DNA of 64,000 bases from Gemmatimonadaceae bacterium (GTDB taxonomy: Bacteria > Gemmatimonadota > Gemmatimonadetes > Gemmatimonadales > Gemmatimonadaceae). The stretch is from contig JAIEMN010000032.1 of the NCBI GenBank assembly GCA_019752115.1, positions 1 through 64,000 of the forward strand, given 5' to 3'. Shown here piece after piece: positions 25,438 through 33,462 of this stretch. Both the position numbers and the translations under genes were made by a program. The notes beneath the pieces were generated by a model. The model was given only the letters and a program-made list of their open reading frames with translations. It was not told the origin of the DNA and ran no database searches. Numbering within the stretch: the first letter of the stretch is position 1; each line of letters starts with the position of its first letter.

Positions 25438-26109
25438 ATGCGGATTCTCGTGATCGAAGACGATCGGCTGGTCGCCGATCTGATGCGACAGGTGCTCATG
25501 GACGACGGCTATGCCGTCGATATCGCGGCTGAGGGTGCCTCGGGCAAGCAGCTGGCCAGCGAGACGTCGTACGATGCCATCGTGCTCGATCTCGAGCTGC
25601 CCGATCGCAACGGCCTGAGTGTCCTGCAAGACCTGCGTCGCGAAGGCTCCACGACGCCCATCGTGGTGGCGACGGCGCACGATACCACGCAGGATGTGGT
25701 GCGCGCCCTCGATGCCGGCGCTGACGACTACCTCCAGAAGCCCTTCGCGAACGAAGTGCTCGCGGCGCGTGTGCGCGCGGCCATCCGTCGCGGTGGCGCC
25801 CGCTCGATGGAGCGCGTGCAGGTCGGCGACCTGAGCCTGCACCGCGTGAATCACGAAGTGCAGTGCCAGGGAAAGCCGGTGAACCTCACGGCGCGTCAGT
25901 ACGCGCTGCTCGAATTCCTCGCCATGCGGGCCGGCGAAACGGTGACGCGTCCGATTCTGCTCGAGCACGTGTGGCACCTGCAGTTCGACCCGGGCTCGAA
26001 CGTCGTGGACGTGCACGTGGCGCAGCTGCGCAAGCGACTGCGTGATGCCGGGAGCTCGGTGGATATCCGGACGGTGCGCGGGGAAGGCTACGCGCTTGAG
26101 GTGACCTGA
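25438..26109 (+). CDS. OmpR/PhoB-type response regulator (orphan)
   Basis: The product is 223 residues. The receiver has D9/D10 (VIEDDRL), phospho-acceptor in VLDLELPDRNG, the Thr/Ser position in VVATAHD and Lys in LQKPF. The C-terminal winged helix reads NLTARQYALLEFLAMRAGE and ends RTVRGEGYALEV. The start at MRILVIEDD was chosen because the upstream frame lacks family residues. No kinase gene is adjacent; the nearest are several kilobases away. Confidence 0.92.
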   Translation: MRILVIEDDRLVADLMRQVLMDDGYAVDIAAEGASGKQLASETSYDAIVLDLELPDRNGLSVLQDLRREGSTTPIVVATAHDTTQDVVRALDAGADDYLQKPFANEVLAARVRAAIRRGGARSMERVQVGDLSLHRVNHEVQCQGKPVNLTARQYALLEFLAMRAGETVTRPILLEHVWHLQFDPGSNVVDVHVAQLRKRLRDAGSSVDIRTVRGEGYALEVT

Positions 26110-26141
26110 GCTCGGAGAGGCTCGGCCACTTCCCTGTTTGC

Positions 26142-26426
26142 TCAGCGCTCGCCTTCGGCGAGCGCTTTGCGTAGGTGGGTGAGGAGATCGGCGTGCGGGA
26201 CGTCATCCGCGAGGGCGAGCGTGGCCACGGTCGCGTTCTGCGCCAGCGCGACGTCGTCGGGGTGATCGCGCTGGATGATCAGCGCGGCGGTGCCATCGGC
26301 TTGGGCTTTCGCCACTTCGGCGGGGCGCGTGGCGACGCGCACGCGGTAACCGGCGTGCTGCAGCGCGTCGTGCCACTGCCGGCGCGTGTCGCGATCGCTC
26401 ACGGCGACGATGACGGTGGCGAGAAT
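26142..26426 (-). CDS. Short receiver-like protein, uncertain start
   Basis: About 94 residues in the frame right after RidA on the minus strand. It begins ILATVIVAVSDRDTRRQW, which looks like receiver strand 1 with acidic residues, then YRVRVATRPAEV and AALIIQRDHPDDV, where the phospho-Asp would be replaced by Arg/Asp. The only codon that keeps strand 1 intact without overlapping ridA is an ATT at 26426, 3 bases after GGGGGAG; the next usable start, GTG at 26402, would remove strand 1. It could be a pseudo-receiver or a remnant. Confidence 0.45.
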   Translation of the reverse strand: MLATVIVAVSDRDTRRQWHDALQHAGYRVRVATRPAEVAKAQADGTAALIIQRDHPDDVALAQNATVATLALADDVPHADLLTHLRKALAEGER

Positions 26427-26445
26427 GCGCTCCCCCGGCTCCGGC

Positions 26446-26850
26446 TCAGCCGATGGCGGCAATCGCCGAGATCTCCACCTGAATGCCGCGCAGCTGCGCG
26501 CCGACCACGGCCCGCGTGGGATACGGCGGGGAAAAGACCGTGCGATAGAACGCGTCGAACTTTCCCCAGTCGTCTTCATTGGCGAGATAGACGGTCACAC
26601 TCACCACATCGGCGAGCGTCGCGCCGCCGGCGCGCAGAATCCGCTCGAGGTTCTCCAGGGTGACCTTGGCCTGCTCTTCGAAGGTCTCGCCCACGATCTG
26701 CCCGGTGGCCGGATTGCGCGGCGTCTGGCCGGAGACGAAGAGCAGATTTGCGGTGCGTACGCCCGGAGAGTAGGCTCCCGCAGGCGGGGGAAGGTCCGGG
26801 AGGACCACCGGGGTCCAATGGCGAGCAGCCGTCGGCGACGCGTCAGACAT
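26446..26850 (-). CDS. ridA: RidA-family enamine/imine deaminase
   Basis: The product is 134 residues from the ATG at 26850. It has the family order: YSPGVRTANLLFVSGQTPRN, VGETFEEQAKVTLENLERIL, VTVYLANEDDWGKFDAFY and the active-site Arg in YPTRAVVGAQL, with the C-terminal VEISAIAAIG. RidA hydrolyses reactive 2-aminoacrylate and related imines released by PLP enzymes. It is divergent from a PLP-dependent D-threonine-aldolase-like gene 23 bp away, a sensible pairing. Confidence 0.92.
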   Translation of the reverse strand: MSDASPTAARHWTPVVLPDLPPPAGAYSPGVRTANLLFVSGQTPRNPATGQIVGETFEEQAKVTLENLERILRAGGATLADVVSVTVYLANEDDWGKFDAFYRTVFSPPYPTRAVVGAQLRGIQVEISAIAAIG

Positions 26851-26873
26851 CGTGCAGGGCGAGGAGGAGTGGC

Positions 26874-28010
26874 ATGCCAACGTATCTCGAACAACTCGAG
26901 ACACCGGTGCCGATCGTGGATCTCGATCGGCTCGCTCTCAATCTGGACCGGATGGCGGCGTACGCTACCCTCCATGGGCTCCGACTTCGGCCCCACGTCA
27001 AGACGCATAAGTCGCCGCGCATCGCCGCCGAGCAGCTGCGACTGGGCGCCGCGGGGCTGACCTGCGCCACGATGCGCGAAGCGGAAGTCATGGCCGAGGT
27101 CTGCGACGACCTGCTCGTGGCGTACCCGCCTGTTGGGGCGGCCCGACTGGAGCGGCTGGCGCGCCTGCCGGGCTCGGTGCAGGTCAGTGTCGCCGTCGAT
27201 GATGGCCACGCCCTCGATGCCCTCGGGCTCGCGGCGCGATTGGGCGGCCGGATCATCAACGTGCTCGTCGAAATCGATCTCGGCATGCACCGCGTCGGCG
27301 TGAACACCCCCGAGAAGGCGGTCGCGATCGCGCGACAGATCGACCGACATCCGAACCTCCGCTTCACCGGCCTCCAGTTCTACCCGGGACACATTCGTCA
27401 GGCAGTGTCGGAGCAGGACGCCGCGCTCGCGCAGGTCGCGCAGGATCTCGGGCGGTACATCGAGGCGCTCACTGATGCCGGTCTGCCGCCGCGCGTCGTG
27501 AGCGGCGGCTCCACGCCGGCCGCGTGGCGGATGCACGAGATTGCCGGCGTGACCGAGGTACGTCCGGGCACCTACGTGTACAACGATCGTACGACCGCAC
27601 AGATCGGCGCCTGCGATTGGGACGACTGCGCACTCACGGTACTCGCCACGGTGGTGAGTATCGCCGTGCCCGGCCAGGCGGTCATCGATGCCGGCACCAA
27701 GGCGCTCGGTCGCGAACCGCTCCGCGCCGATGGTGATGGCTATGGCGCGCTGCTCGATCGCCCCGAGGTGATCGTGTCCCGCATGTCAGAAGAGCACGGC
27801 ATTCTCGATCTCTCCCGCACCGAGTGGCGGCCGCGCCTCGGCGATCAGGTGCGCATCGTGCCCAATCACGTCTGCATCGTGGTGCATCTCTTCGACGAAA
27901 TCATCGGCATCCGTGGCACGGCCGTGGAAACGCGATGGCCGGTCGAAGCGCGCGGACGCGCGTCGAATCAGGAGATGGAGTCGGAGCCGAGCCGGCCGCG
28001 CGCGGTCTAG
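26874..28010 (+). CDS. D-threonine aldolase / D-serine dehydratase-like PLP enzyme
   Basis: The product is 378 residues, with GAGGAGGAG just before the start. The N-terminal alanine-racemase-type barrel carries the PLP lysine in RPHVKTHKSPR, and the C-terminal domain has the metal-binding PNHVC motif (IVPNHVCIVVHLFDE) that marks the D-threonine aldolase and DSD1 group. These enzymes cleave D-3-hydroxy amino acids using PLP and a divalent metal. The exact substrate cannot be told. RidA is divergent and may detoxify its imine by-products. Confidence 0.85.
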   Translation: MPTYLEQLETPVPIVDLDRLALNLDRMAAYATLHGLRLRPHVKTHKSPRIAAEQLRLGAAGLTCATMREAEVMAEVCDDLLVAYPPVGAARLERLARLPGSVQVSVAVDDGHALDALGLAARLGGRIINVLVEIDLGMHRVGVNTPEKAVAIARQIDRHPNLRFTGLQFYPGHIRQAVSEQDAALAQVAQDLGRYIEALTDAGLPPRVVSGGSTPAAWRMHEIAGVTEVRPGTYVYNDRTTAQIGACDWDDCALTVLATVVSIAVPGQAVIDAGTKALGREPLRADGDGYGALLDRPEVIVSRMSEEHGILDLSRTEWRPRLGDQVRIVPNHVCIVVHLFDEIIGIRGTAVETRWPVEARGRASNQEMESEPSRPRAV

Positions 28011-28027
28011 CGCCGAGCCGCTAACGC

Positions 28028-28495
28028 CTAGCGCGCGACCGCGGCAAAAACGCCGTTGGTGAGCGTGCGCAGGTCATCGGGCGCGAGGGCGATCTCGAGC
28101 CCGCGGCGACCGGCGCTCACGTGGATGCGATCGTAGAGCTGCGCGGTTTCGTCGATCACCGTGGGGAGTGCCTTCTTCTGCGCGAGGGGGCTGATGCCCC
28201 CCACGATGTAGCCCGTCGCGCGCTCGGCGGCGCCCTGGTCGGCCATCTTGGCCTTGCGCCCATGCACGGCGTCGGCGTGCGCCTTGAGATCGAGCAGGTT
28301 GGCCACGGGCACGACGGCACAGGTCAGCCCCACGCCCTCCACGTCCACCACCAGCGTCTTGAAGACGCTCCCCGGATCGAGCCCCAGCTTTTCGGCGGCC
28401 TCGAGCCCGTACGACTCGGCGGCCTGGTCGTGCGTGTAGCTCAGCACGTCGTGGGGGATGCCCGCCTTGCGGGCCAGCAGAATTGCCGGCGTCAT
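28028..28495 (-). CDS. ybaK: YbaK-type Cys-tRNA(Pro) deacylase
   Basis: The product is 155 residues from MTPAILLARK. It has the YbaK/EbsC fold: YTHDQAAESYGLEAAEKLGL, VFKTLVVDVEGVGL, the key Lys region GRKAKMADQ and TGYIVGGISPL with catalytic-site GxxSP. It hydrolyses Cys-tRNA(Pro) made by error-prone ProRS. A start 21 codons upstream (28558) is possible but would abut the divergent dinB start. Confidence 0.9.
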   Translation of the reverse strand: MTPAILLARKAGIPHDVLSYTHDQAAESYGLEAAEKLGLDPGSVFKTLVVDVEGVGLTCAVVPVANLLDLKAHADAVHGRKAKMADQGAAERATGYIVGGISPLAQKKALPTVIDETAQLYDRIHVSAGRRGLEIALAPDDLRTLTNGVFAAVAR

Positions 28496-28556
28496 GCGCG
28501 AAAGGTGCACAGGCGCCGGGGTTGCGGGGAGGACCCTGCGGAGCCCAGCGTCCAGC

Positions 28557-29885
28557 ATGCTCACGACGGCCGCTCCCTCGCCCACACCGCGCCGCATCCT
28601 GCTGGTGGATGCCGACGCGTTCTTCGTGGCCGTGGCCCGGCAGGTGGATCCGGAGGGAGCGGGCAAGGCCACGCTGCTCATCGTGGGTGGGCGCCCGGGC
28701 TCTCGCGGCGTGGTGTGCAGCGCATCCTACGAGTGCCGCGCCTACGGGGTGCGATCGGCGATGTCGATCCAGCGCGCCCTCAAGCTCTGCCCCGAGGCGA
28801 TGTGCGTGCCGGTGCCGCGCCAGGCGTGCAGCAGCCGCAGCAAGGCCATCGCGGCGGTGCTGGCGCGCTTTGCCCCGGTCGTGCAGGCCTCGAGCATCGA
28901 CGAGTGGTACTGCGATCTGGCGGGCACCGAGGCGCTCTACGGGCACGAGCCGCTCGAGGCGACGGCGCAGCGCATCCGGGAGGCGGTTCGTGAGGCCACC
29001 GGGCTCTCGGTGTCCATTGGCGGCGGGACCTCGCGGCTGGTCGCGAAGATGGCCGTCGAGCTGGCCAAGCCCAAACCCGGCACCGGCGCCACCGGGGTCT
29101 ACTGCGTGGCGCCCGGCCAGGAAGCCGCGTTTCTCGCGCCGCTCAAGCTCGCCGATCTGCCCATGGTGGGGCCGCGTTTTGCTCAGCGCCTCGAACGGAT
29201 GGGGCTCGAGCGCATCGCCGATGCCCAGGGCTGGACGGAAGCGGCCCTGGTGAGCCGCCTCGGCGACCGCGCGGGGGCGTGGCTCTACCGGCGCATTCGC
29301 GGGCTGGATGACAGCATCGTGTCGCCGCGCGACCGGCAGAAGCAGGTGAGCCGCGAGGAGACCTTTGCCCGGGATCTGGACGACGACGACGTGATCGAGC
29401 GCGAGCTCCTCCGCCTCGCCGTGCGCGTCAGCACCGACCTGCGGCGTCAGGCCCTCCGGGCCCGCACGGTCACGGTCAAGCTGCGCGATCGCGACTTCAC
29501 GACCCGCACCGCCCAGCGGACACTCGGCTCGTTCATCGAGTCGGAACGCTCCGTGGCCAAGGCCGCGCGCCAGCTGCTGCGGCAACTCCGGGGCAAGCGT
29601 CGCATCGGGGTCCGGCTGCTCGGGATCGCCCTGTCGCATTTCGACGACGAGCCGGCCGCGCACCGGAACCTCGTCGGGACGCAGCTTGGCCTCTTCGCCG
29701 CCCCGCCAACCCCGGCGTCGGCGCCCCCGACCGCGGCCGCCGAGGCCGACCCGACCGAGGGCGCGCGCGACCGGGCCCTAACCCGGGCACTGGACCGCAT
29801 CCGGGATCGTTATGGCTCCGGCGCCATTCTTCCGGCCCGTTTGGTGGACCCTGTCGGGGACACCGGGCCGAGGGTGGAAGAATAG
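28557..29885 (+). CDS. dinB: Y-family DNA polymerase (DinB/Pol IV)
   Basis: The product is 442 residues. Palm motifs are LLVDADAFFVAVARQ (metal-binding Asp) and ASSIDEWYCDL with D115 and E116; the usual Ala after the Glu is replaced by Trp117. Two helix-hairpin-helix segments follow, then a little-finger domain (RARTVTVKLRDRDFTTRTA). A beta-clamp box QLGLF lies near the C-terminus, followed by a Pro/Ala-rich tail. The steric-gate position is Phe. It is divergent from ybaK. The family is clear; the ImuB group is less likely because the acidic active-site residues are intact. Confidence 0.88.
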   Translation: MLTTAAPSPTPRRILLVDADAFFVAVARQVDPEGAGKATLLIVGGRPGSRGVVCSASYECRAYGVRSAMSIQRALKLCPEAMCVPVPRQACSSRSKAIAAVLARFAPVVQASSIDEWYCDLAGTEALYGHEPLEATAQRIREAVREATGLSVSIGGGTSRLVAKMAVELAKPKPGTGATGVYCVAPGQEAAFLAPLKLADLPMVGPRFAQRLERMGLERIADAQGWTEAALVSRLGDRAGAWLYRRIRGLDDSIVSPRDRQKQVSREETFARDLDDDDVIERELLRLAVRVSTDLRRQALRARTVTVKLRDRDFTTRTAQRTLGSFIESERSVAKAARQLLRQLRGKRRIGVRLLGIALSHFDDEPAAHRNLVGTQLGLFAAPPTPASAPPTAAAEADPTEGARDRALTRALDRIRDRYGSGAILPARLVDPVGDTGPRVEE

Positions 29886-29978
29886 GACCAGTCCCGCTAG
29901 CTTCCCGTTCGCTTCGCCCGTTTCCGGGCCTTTGTCCGTGCCGGCCGTGTTCCGGCGCGTTTTCTCTCGGGGTTTTTC

Positions 29979-30263
29979 ATGAGCGCAAACACGCAGTACG
30001 ATCCGAACAAGCTGGGTTGGGGCGCGGCCCTCGTCACGTGCGTCTTTACGGCCGCACTGGGCTTTGGGGCCTACACGATCCACAAGAACACGTATCGGCA
30101 TCCGCGCGACCCGATGAACGTGCAGGTGTATCACGCCGAGGACATGGCCAAGCACGAAGGTGGTGAGGCCAAGCACGAGGGCGGCGAGGCGAAGGCCGAC
30201 GGCGAGCACGCCGCTGGCGCCGAGCAGGCGGCCCCGAAGGCTGAGGGCGCGGCGAAGCACTAA
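29979..30263 (+). CDS. Small membrane protein with His/Glu repeat tail
   Basis: The product is 94 residues. One membrane helix (WGAALVTCVFTAALGFGAYT) near residues 14-33 is followed by a short segment and a tail made of AKHEGGE units (residues 57-75) and Ala/Glu/Lys. The repeated His could bind metal. I know of no family. A terminator follows at once and the sbtA promoter region lies beyond. Confidence 0.55.
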   Translation: MSANTQYDPNKLGWGAALVTCVFTAALGFGAYTIHKNTYRHPRDPMNVQVYHAEDMAKHEGGEAKHEGGEAKADGEHAAGAEQAAPKAEGAAKH

Positions 30264-30283
30264 GCGCTGCCGCGCACCGCACG

Positions 30284-30312
30284 AAAGGCGACCCGCCGCG
30301 GTCGCCTTTTTT
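30284..30312 (+). terminator. Rho-independent terminator before the sbtA operon
   Basis: AAGGCGACC (30285-30293) pairs with GGTCGCCTT (30300-30308) around a 6-base loop and is followed by a run of six Ts. It ends the small membrane protein transcript. Confidence 0.92.
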
Positions 30313-30338
30313 GCGTTCGTGAGAATCCATTGTTTCTC

Positions 30339-30363
30339 TGAATGTATTGCGATCAAACATTCA
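30339..30363 (+). promoter_or_regulatory. LysR-type operator (T-N11-A) upstream of sbtA
   Basis: TGAATGT and ACATTCA are a perfect 7-bp inverted repeat separated by 11 bases, the classical T-N11-A LysR box. Its centre is 91 bp before the sbtA start codon. A LysR regulator gene ends the same operon region. Confidence 0.75.
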
Positions 30364-30441
30364 ATTTGCCTTAGCAACCGGTCCCGGCTTGTATGCGACA
30401 CAGCCTCCGCGCCGCGGAGGGAGCCCCTCAGCCCGACCGCC

Positions 30442-31425
30442 ATGTTCGAAACGCTCAAGGCGAATCTGCTCTCGCCCATCCCGCTGGCTTTCGCCCTCGG
30501 CATCATCGCGCGCCTGGTGCGCAGCGAGTTGTCGCTGCCCAAGGATCTCTACACCTCGCTGTCGATCTACCTGCTCTTCGCGCTCGGTCTCAAGGGCGGC
30601 GTGGAGCTGTCGCACTCCACCTTCAACGCGATCGCCGCGCCGGCGGGGATGACGCTGCTGCTGGGGTGCATCACGCCGCTCTCGACCTATGCGGTGATGC
30701 GCTACCTCGGCCGCTTCTCCACCTCCGACGCCGCGGGCATGGCCGCCCACTACGGCTCCGTCAGCGCCGTGACGTTCATCGCGGCGCAGCAGTACATGGA
30801 GCGCGTCGGCGCCCCCGCCGAGGGCTTCATGCCGACGCTCCTGACGCTGCTCGAGAGCCCGGGCATTCATATCGCGCTGGCCATCGGCGCCATCGCCCGC
30901 GCCAAGCAGGTCGGTGCACAGGGCGGCCAGACGGCGAGCACCAAGGAAGTGCTGCATGAGGTGCTCACCGGTCGCACGATGATTCTGCTGGTCGGTGGCC
31001 TGCTGGTGGGCTTCCTGATGGCCGAGCCGGGCTGGAAGGTGGTGAGCCCCTTCTACGACGGCATGTTCCGCGGCGCCCTCATGCTCTTCCTGCTCGAGAT
31101 GGGCATCCTGGCCGGCTCGCGCTTCGGCGATCTCAAGAAGGTGGGGCCCTTCCTGCTCGCCTTCGGCGTGCTGATGCCCCTCGTGCACGGCGCGCTCGGT
31201 GCCGCCCTTGGCACCTGGGCCGGCCTGTCGGTGGGTGGCGCCGCGGTGCTCGGGACCATGGCGGCGAGTGCGAGCTATATCGCCGCCCCGCCCGCCGTGC
31301 GCGTCACGCTGCCGGAGGCCAATCCCACCTATTTCCTCACGTCATCGCTCGCGATCACGTTCCCCTTCAACATCCTCGCCGGGATCCCGATCTACTTCCG
31401 GATCTCGCAGGCTCTCCACGGCTGA
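30442..31425 (+). CDS. sbtA: SbtA-type sodium-dependent bicarbonate transporter
   Basis: The product is 327 residues, starting MFETLKANLLSPIPLAFALG. About ten helices are arranged as two repeats, with characteristic GLKGGVELSHS and AAHYGSVSAVTFIAA segments. This is the SbtA (DUF897) family, high-affinity Na+/HCO3- symporters known best from cyanobacterial carbon concentration. SbtB and carbonic anhydrase genes follow immediately. Upstream in-frame codons belong to other frames and were not used. A LysR box lies upstream. Confidence 0.9.
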   Translation: MFETLKANLLSPIPLAFALGIIARLVRSELSLPKDLYTSLSIYLLFALGLKGGVELSHSTFNAIAAPAGMTLLLGCITPLSTYAVMRYLGRFSTSDAAGMAAHYGSVSAVTFIAAQQYMERVGAPAEGFMPTLLTLLESPGIHIALAIGAIARAKQVGAQGGQTASTKEVLHEVLTGRTMILLVGGLLVGFLMAEPGWKVVSPFYDGMFRGALMLFLLEMGILAGSRFGDLKKVGPFLLAFGVLMPLVHGALGAALGTWAGLSVGGAAVLGTMAASASYIAAPPAVRVTLPEANPTYFLTSSLAITFPFNILAGIPIYFRISQALHG

Positions 31426-31427
31426 TC

Positions 31428-31766
31428 ATGACTGCCATGCTCTCGCACTCGTTCAAGCTCGTGACGATCATCGCCGAGCCCGTTCTCGAAGGAAGGATCA
31501 CGCAGGAACTCCGGCAGCTGGGCGCCACCGGCTTCACCGTGCTCGAAGGGCGCGGCCAGGGCTCGCGCGCGATTCACGCCGCGGAGATTCCCGGCAACAA
31601 CGTGCGCATCGAAACGATCGTCAGCGCGGACGTGGCCGACCGCATCATCGAACACGTCGCGGCTGCCTACTTCACCCAGTACGAAGTGATCGCCTACGTC
31701 GCCGATGTCCAGGTGATCCGCGGCGACAAGTATCGCTCCACCCCGAACGCCAAGGAGGTCCGCTGA
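31428..31766 (+). CDS. sbtB: SbtB-like PII signalling protein
   Basis: The product is 112 residues, 2 bp after sbtA. It has the PII ferredoxin-like fold: KLVTIIAEPVLEGRITQELR, a shortened T-loop around GRGQGSRAIHAAEIPGNN, and VRIETIVSADVADRIIEHVA. The C-terminal cysteine pair of cyanobacterial SbtB is absent. SbtB proteins bind adenine nucleotides including cAMP and gate SbtA. Its stop overlaps the carbonic anhydrase start (TGATG). Confidence 0.85.
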   Translation: MTAMLSHSFKLVTIIAEPVLEGRITQELRQLGATGFTVLEGRGQGSRAIHAAEIPGNNVRIETIVSADVADRIIEHVAAAYFTQYEVIAYVADVQVIRGDKYRSTPNAKEVR

Positions 31767-32488
31767 TGTGTCAGTCCATCAACTCCGCTGAGGCCACCGC
31801 GCTGAGCCGTCGCGGCTTTCTCGGCCACGCCGCCATGGCTGGTGCCGGCCTGATGGCCGCAGGCGCCTTCTCGCCGGCGGTGGCGGCGCCGCGGCCGGTC
31901 GTGGACACCCGCCGTCTGACGGAAGACCCGAACGCCGCCCTCGCCTCGCTGTACGAGGGGAACGCGCGCTTCGTGAAGGGGGAGATCATGGCCCCGCATC
32001 GCAACATGGCGCGTCTCAAGGAAGTGGCGGCGGGTCAGAAGCCCTTCGCGGCCGTGCTGGGCTGCGCCGACTCGCGTGTGCCGGTGGAGATCGTCTTCGA
32101 CCAGGGGTTCGGCGACATCTTCGTGACGCGCATCGCCGGCAACGTGGCCGACCCCGCGATCATCGGCTCGCTGGAGTTCGGCACGGAAGTGCTCGGCGCG
32201 TCGGTCCTGTACGTCCTGGGCCACACGAAGTGCGGGGCGGTCTCGGCGACGATGACCAGCAGTGAGGTGCCGGGGCAGATCTCGACGCTCTATCAGCACA
32301 TTCGGCGCGCAGCCAAGGAGTCGAATGGCGACGTGCAGAAGGCGATCGTGCGCAACGTGGAGATCCAGGCCGAGATCCTCAAGGAAGCGTCGCCGGTACT
32401 GGCCAAGCGCATCAAGGCCGGCACGCTGATCGTGGCTGGCGGTGTGTATGACCTCGACACCGGCAAGGTGTCGCCGGTCAAGGTCTGA
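31766..32488 (+). CDS. Tat-exported beta-class carbonic anhydrase
   Basis: The product is 240 residues. The start has a twin-arginine signal (SRRGFLGHAAMAGAGLM) with cleavage near AVAAP, so the enzyme should fold in the cytoplasm and work in the periplasm. Zinc ligands are visible: C100 with D102 and R104 (CADSR) and H153 with C156 (HTKCG). It interconverts CO2 and bicarbonate outside the inner membrane, next to the SbtA transporter encoded two genes earlier. A single A base is shared with sbtB's stop. Confidence 0.93.
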   Translation: MCQSINSAEATALSRRGFLGHAAMAGAGLMAAGAFSPAVAAPRPVVDTRRLTEDPNAALASLYEGNARFVKGEIMAPHRNMARLKEVAAGQKPFAAVLGCADSRVPVEIVFDQGFGDIFVTRIAGNVADPAIIGSLEFGTEVLGASVLYVLGHTKCGAVSATMTSSEVPGQISTLYQHIRRAAKESNGDVQKAIVRNVEIQAEILKEASPVLAKRIKAGTLIVAGGVYDLDTGKVSPVKV

Positions 32489-32529
32489 GCGCACGCCGTG
32501 TAGTGGGCGGTGGCCAGGCGCGGTAGCTT

Positions 32530-33450
32530 ATGCGCATGGCCACGCCGTCGCTCAACTCGCTCAACTATCAGCATCTGCTGTATTTCTGGGTGGTCGCCCG
32601 CGAAGGCAGTATCGCGCAGGCGACCACCGTGTTGCATCTGACGCAGCCCACGATCAGCACGCAGCTCAAGCAGCTCGAGGCGTCGATCGGTACCCCGCTC
32701 TTTGTGCGACGCGGGCGTGGCCTCGTGCTCACCGATACGGGCCAGCTGGTCTTTCAGTACGCCGACGAAATGTTCCGCGCGGGCCGCGAACTCACCGAAG
32801 CCCTCGCACGCGGCGAAGCGCGCCGCCCGACGCGCCTGGTGGTGGGCCTCTCCGACTCGCTGCCCAAGCTCACGACGGTGCGCCTGCTGCGGCCGGCCCT
32901 GGCGGCGGTGCCGGACCTGCAACTCATCCTGCGCATCGACAAGACCGACCGCCTCGTTGCGGAGCTCGCGGTGCACGCCGTGGACGTGGTGCTGACCGAC
33001 GCGCCGGTGTCGCCGTCGCTGCACGTGACGATGTACACGCAGCTCCTGGGCGAATGCGGCGTGACGGTGTTCGGCACGCAGGCGCTGCAGGAGAAGTACC
33101 GGCGCAAGTTTCCGCAGTCGCTCACCGATGCGCCATTCATCATGCCGACCACCAACACGGCGGTGCGGCGCTCACTGGATGCGTGGTGCATTGCGCACGA
33201 CATTCGCCCGCGCATCGTGTGTGAGTCCGAAGATGTGGCGCTCCTGCAGGTGTTCGGTCAGGATGGCCTGGGGCTCTTCGCCGCACCGACCGTGGTGGAA
33301 GCGCAGATCCGCGCCGCCTACAACGTGCGCGTGGTGGGGCGCCTGCCCGACGTACGCGAGCGCTTCTACGCGATGACCGCGGAGCGCAAACTGGCGCACC
33401 CGGCGGTGGTGGCGCTCACCACCGCCGCGCAACAGGGGCTCTTCCGATAG
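32530..33450 (+). CDS. LysR-type regulator, NhaR-like
   Basis: The product is 306 residues (a second ATG two codons later is possible). The winged helix reads SLNYQHLLYFWVVAREGSIA and TQPTISTQLKQLEASIGTPL, close to NhaR in its N-terminal pattern. NhaR responds to sodium in enterobacteria. Here the gene is on the same strand 41 bp after carbonic anhydrase, suggesting it regulates the sodium-dependent carbon-uptake operon through the T-N11-A box upstream of sbtA. Confidence 0.85.
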   Translation: MRMATPSLNSLNYQHLLYFWVVAREGSIAQATTVLHLTQPTISTQLKQLEASIGTPLFVRRGRGLVLTDTGQLVFQYADEMFRAGRELTEALARGEARRPTRLVVGLSDSLPKLTTVRLLRPALAAVPDLQLILRIDKTDRLVAELAVHAVDVVLTDAPVSPSLHVTMYTQLLGECGVTVFGTQALQEKYRRKFPQSLTDAPFIMPTTNTAVRRSLDAWCIAHDIRPRIVCESEDVALLQVFGQDGLGLFAAPTVVEAQIRAAYNVRVVGRLPDVRERFYAMTAERKLAHPAVVALTTAAQQGLFR

Positions 33451-33462
33451 CGCGGCGGCCGA

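Noticed and set aside
30160-30441. Long upstream extension of the sbtA frame
   Set aside because: The first 94 codons overlap the small membrane protein, the terminator and the LysR box and look non-coding; ATG at 30442 gives the family's normal start.
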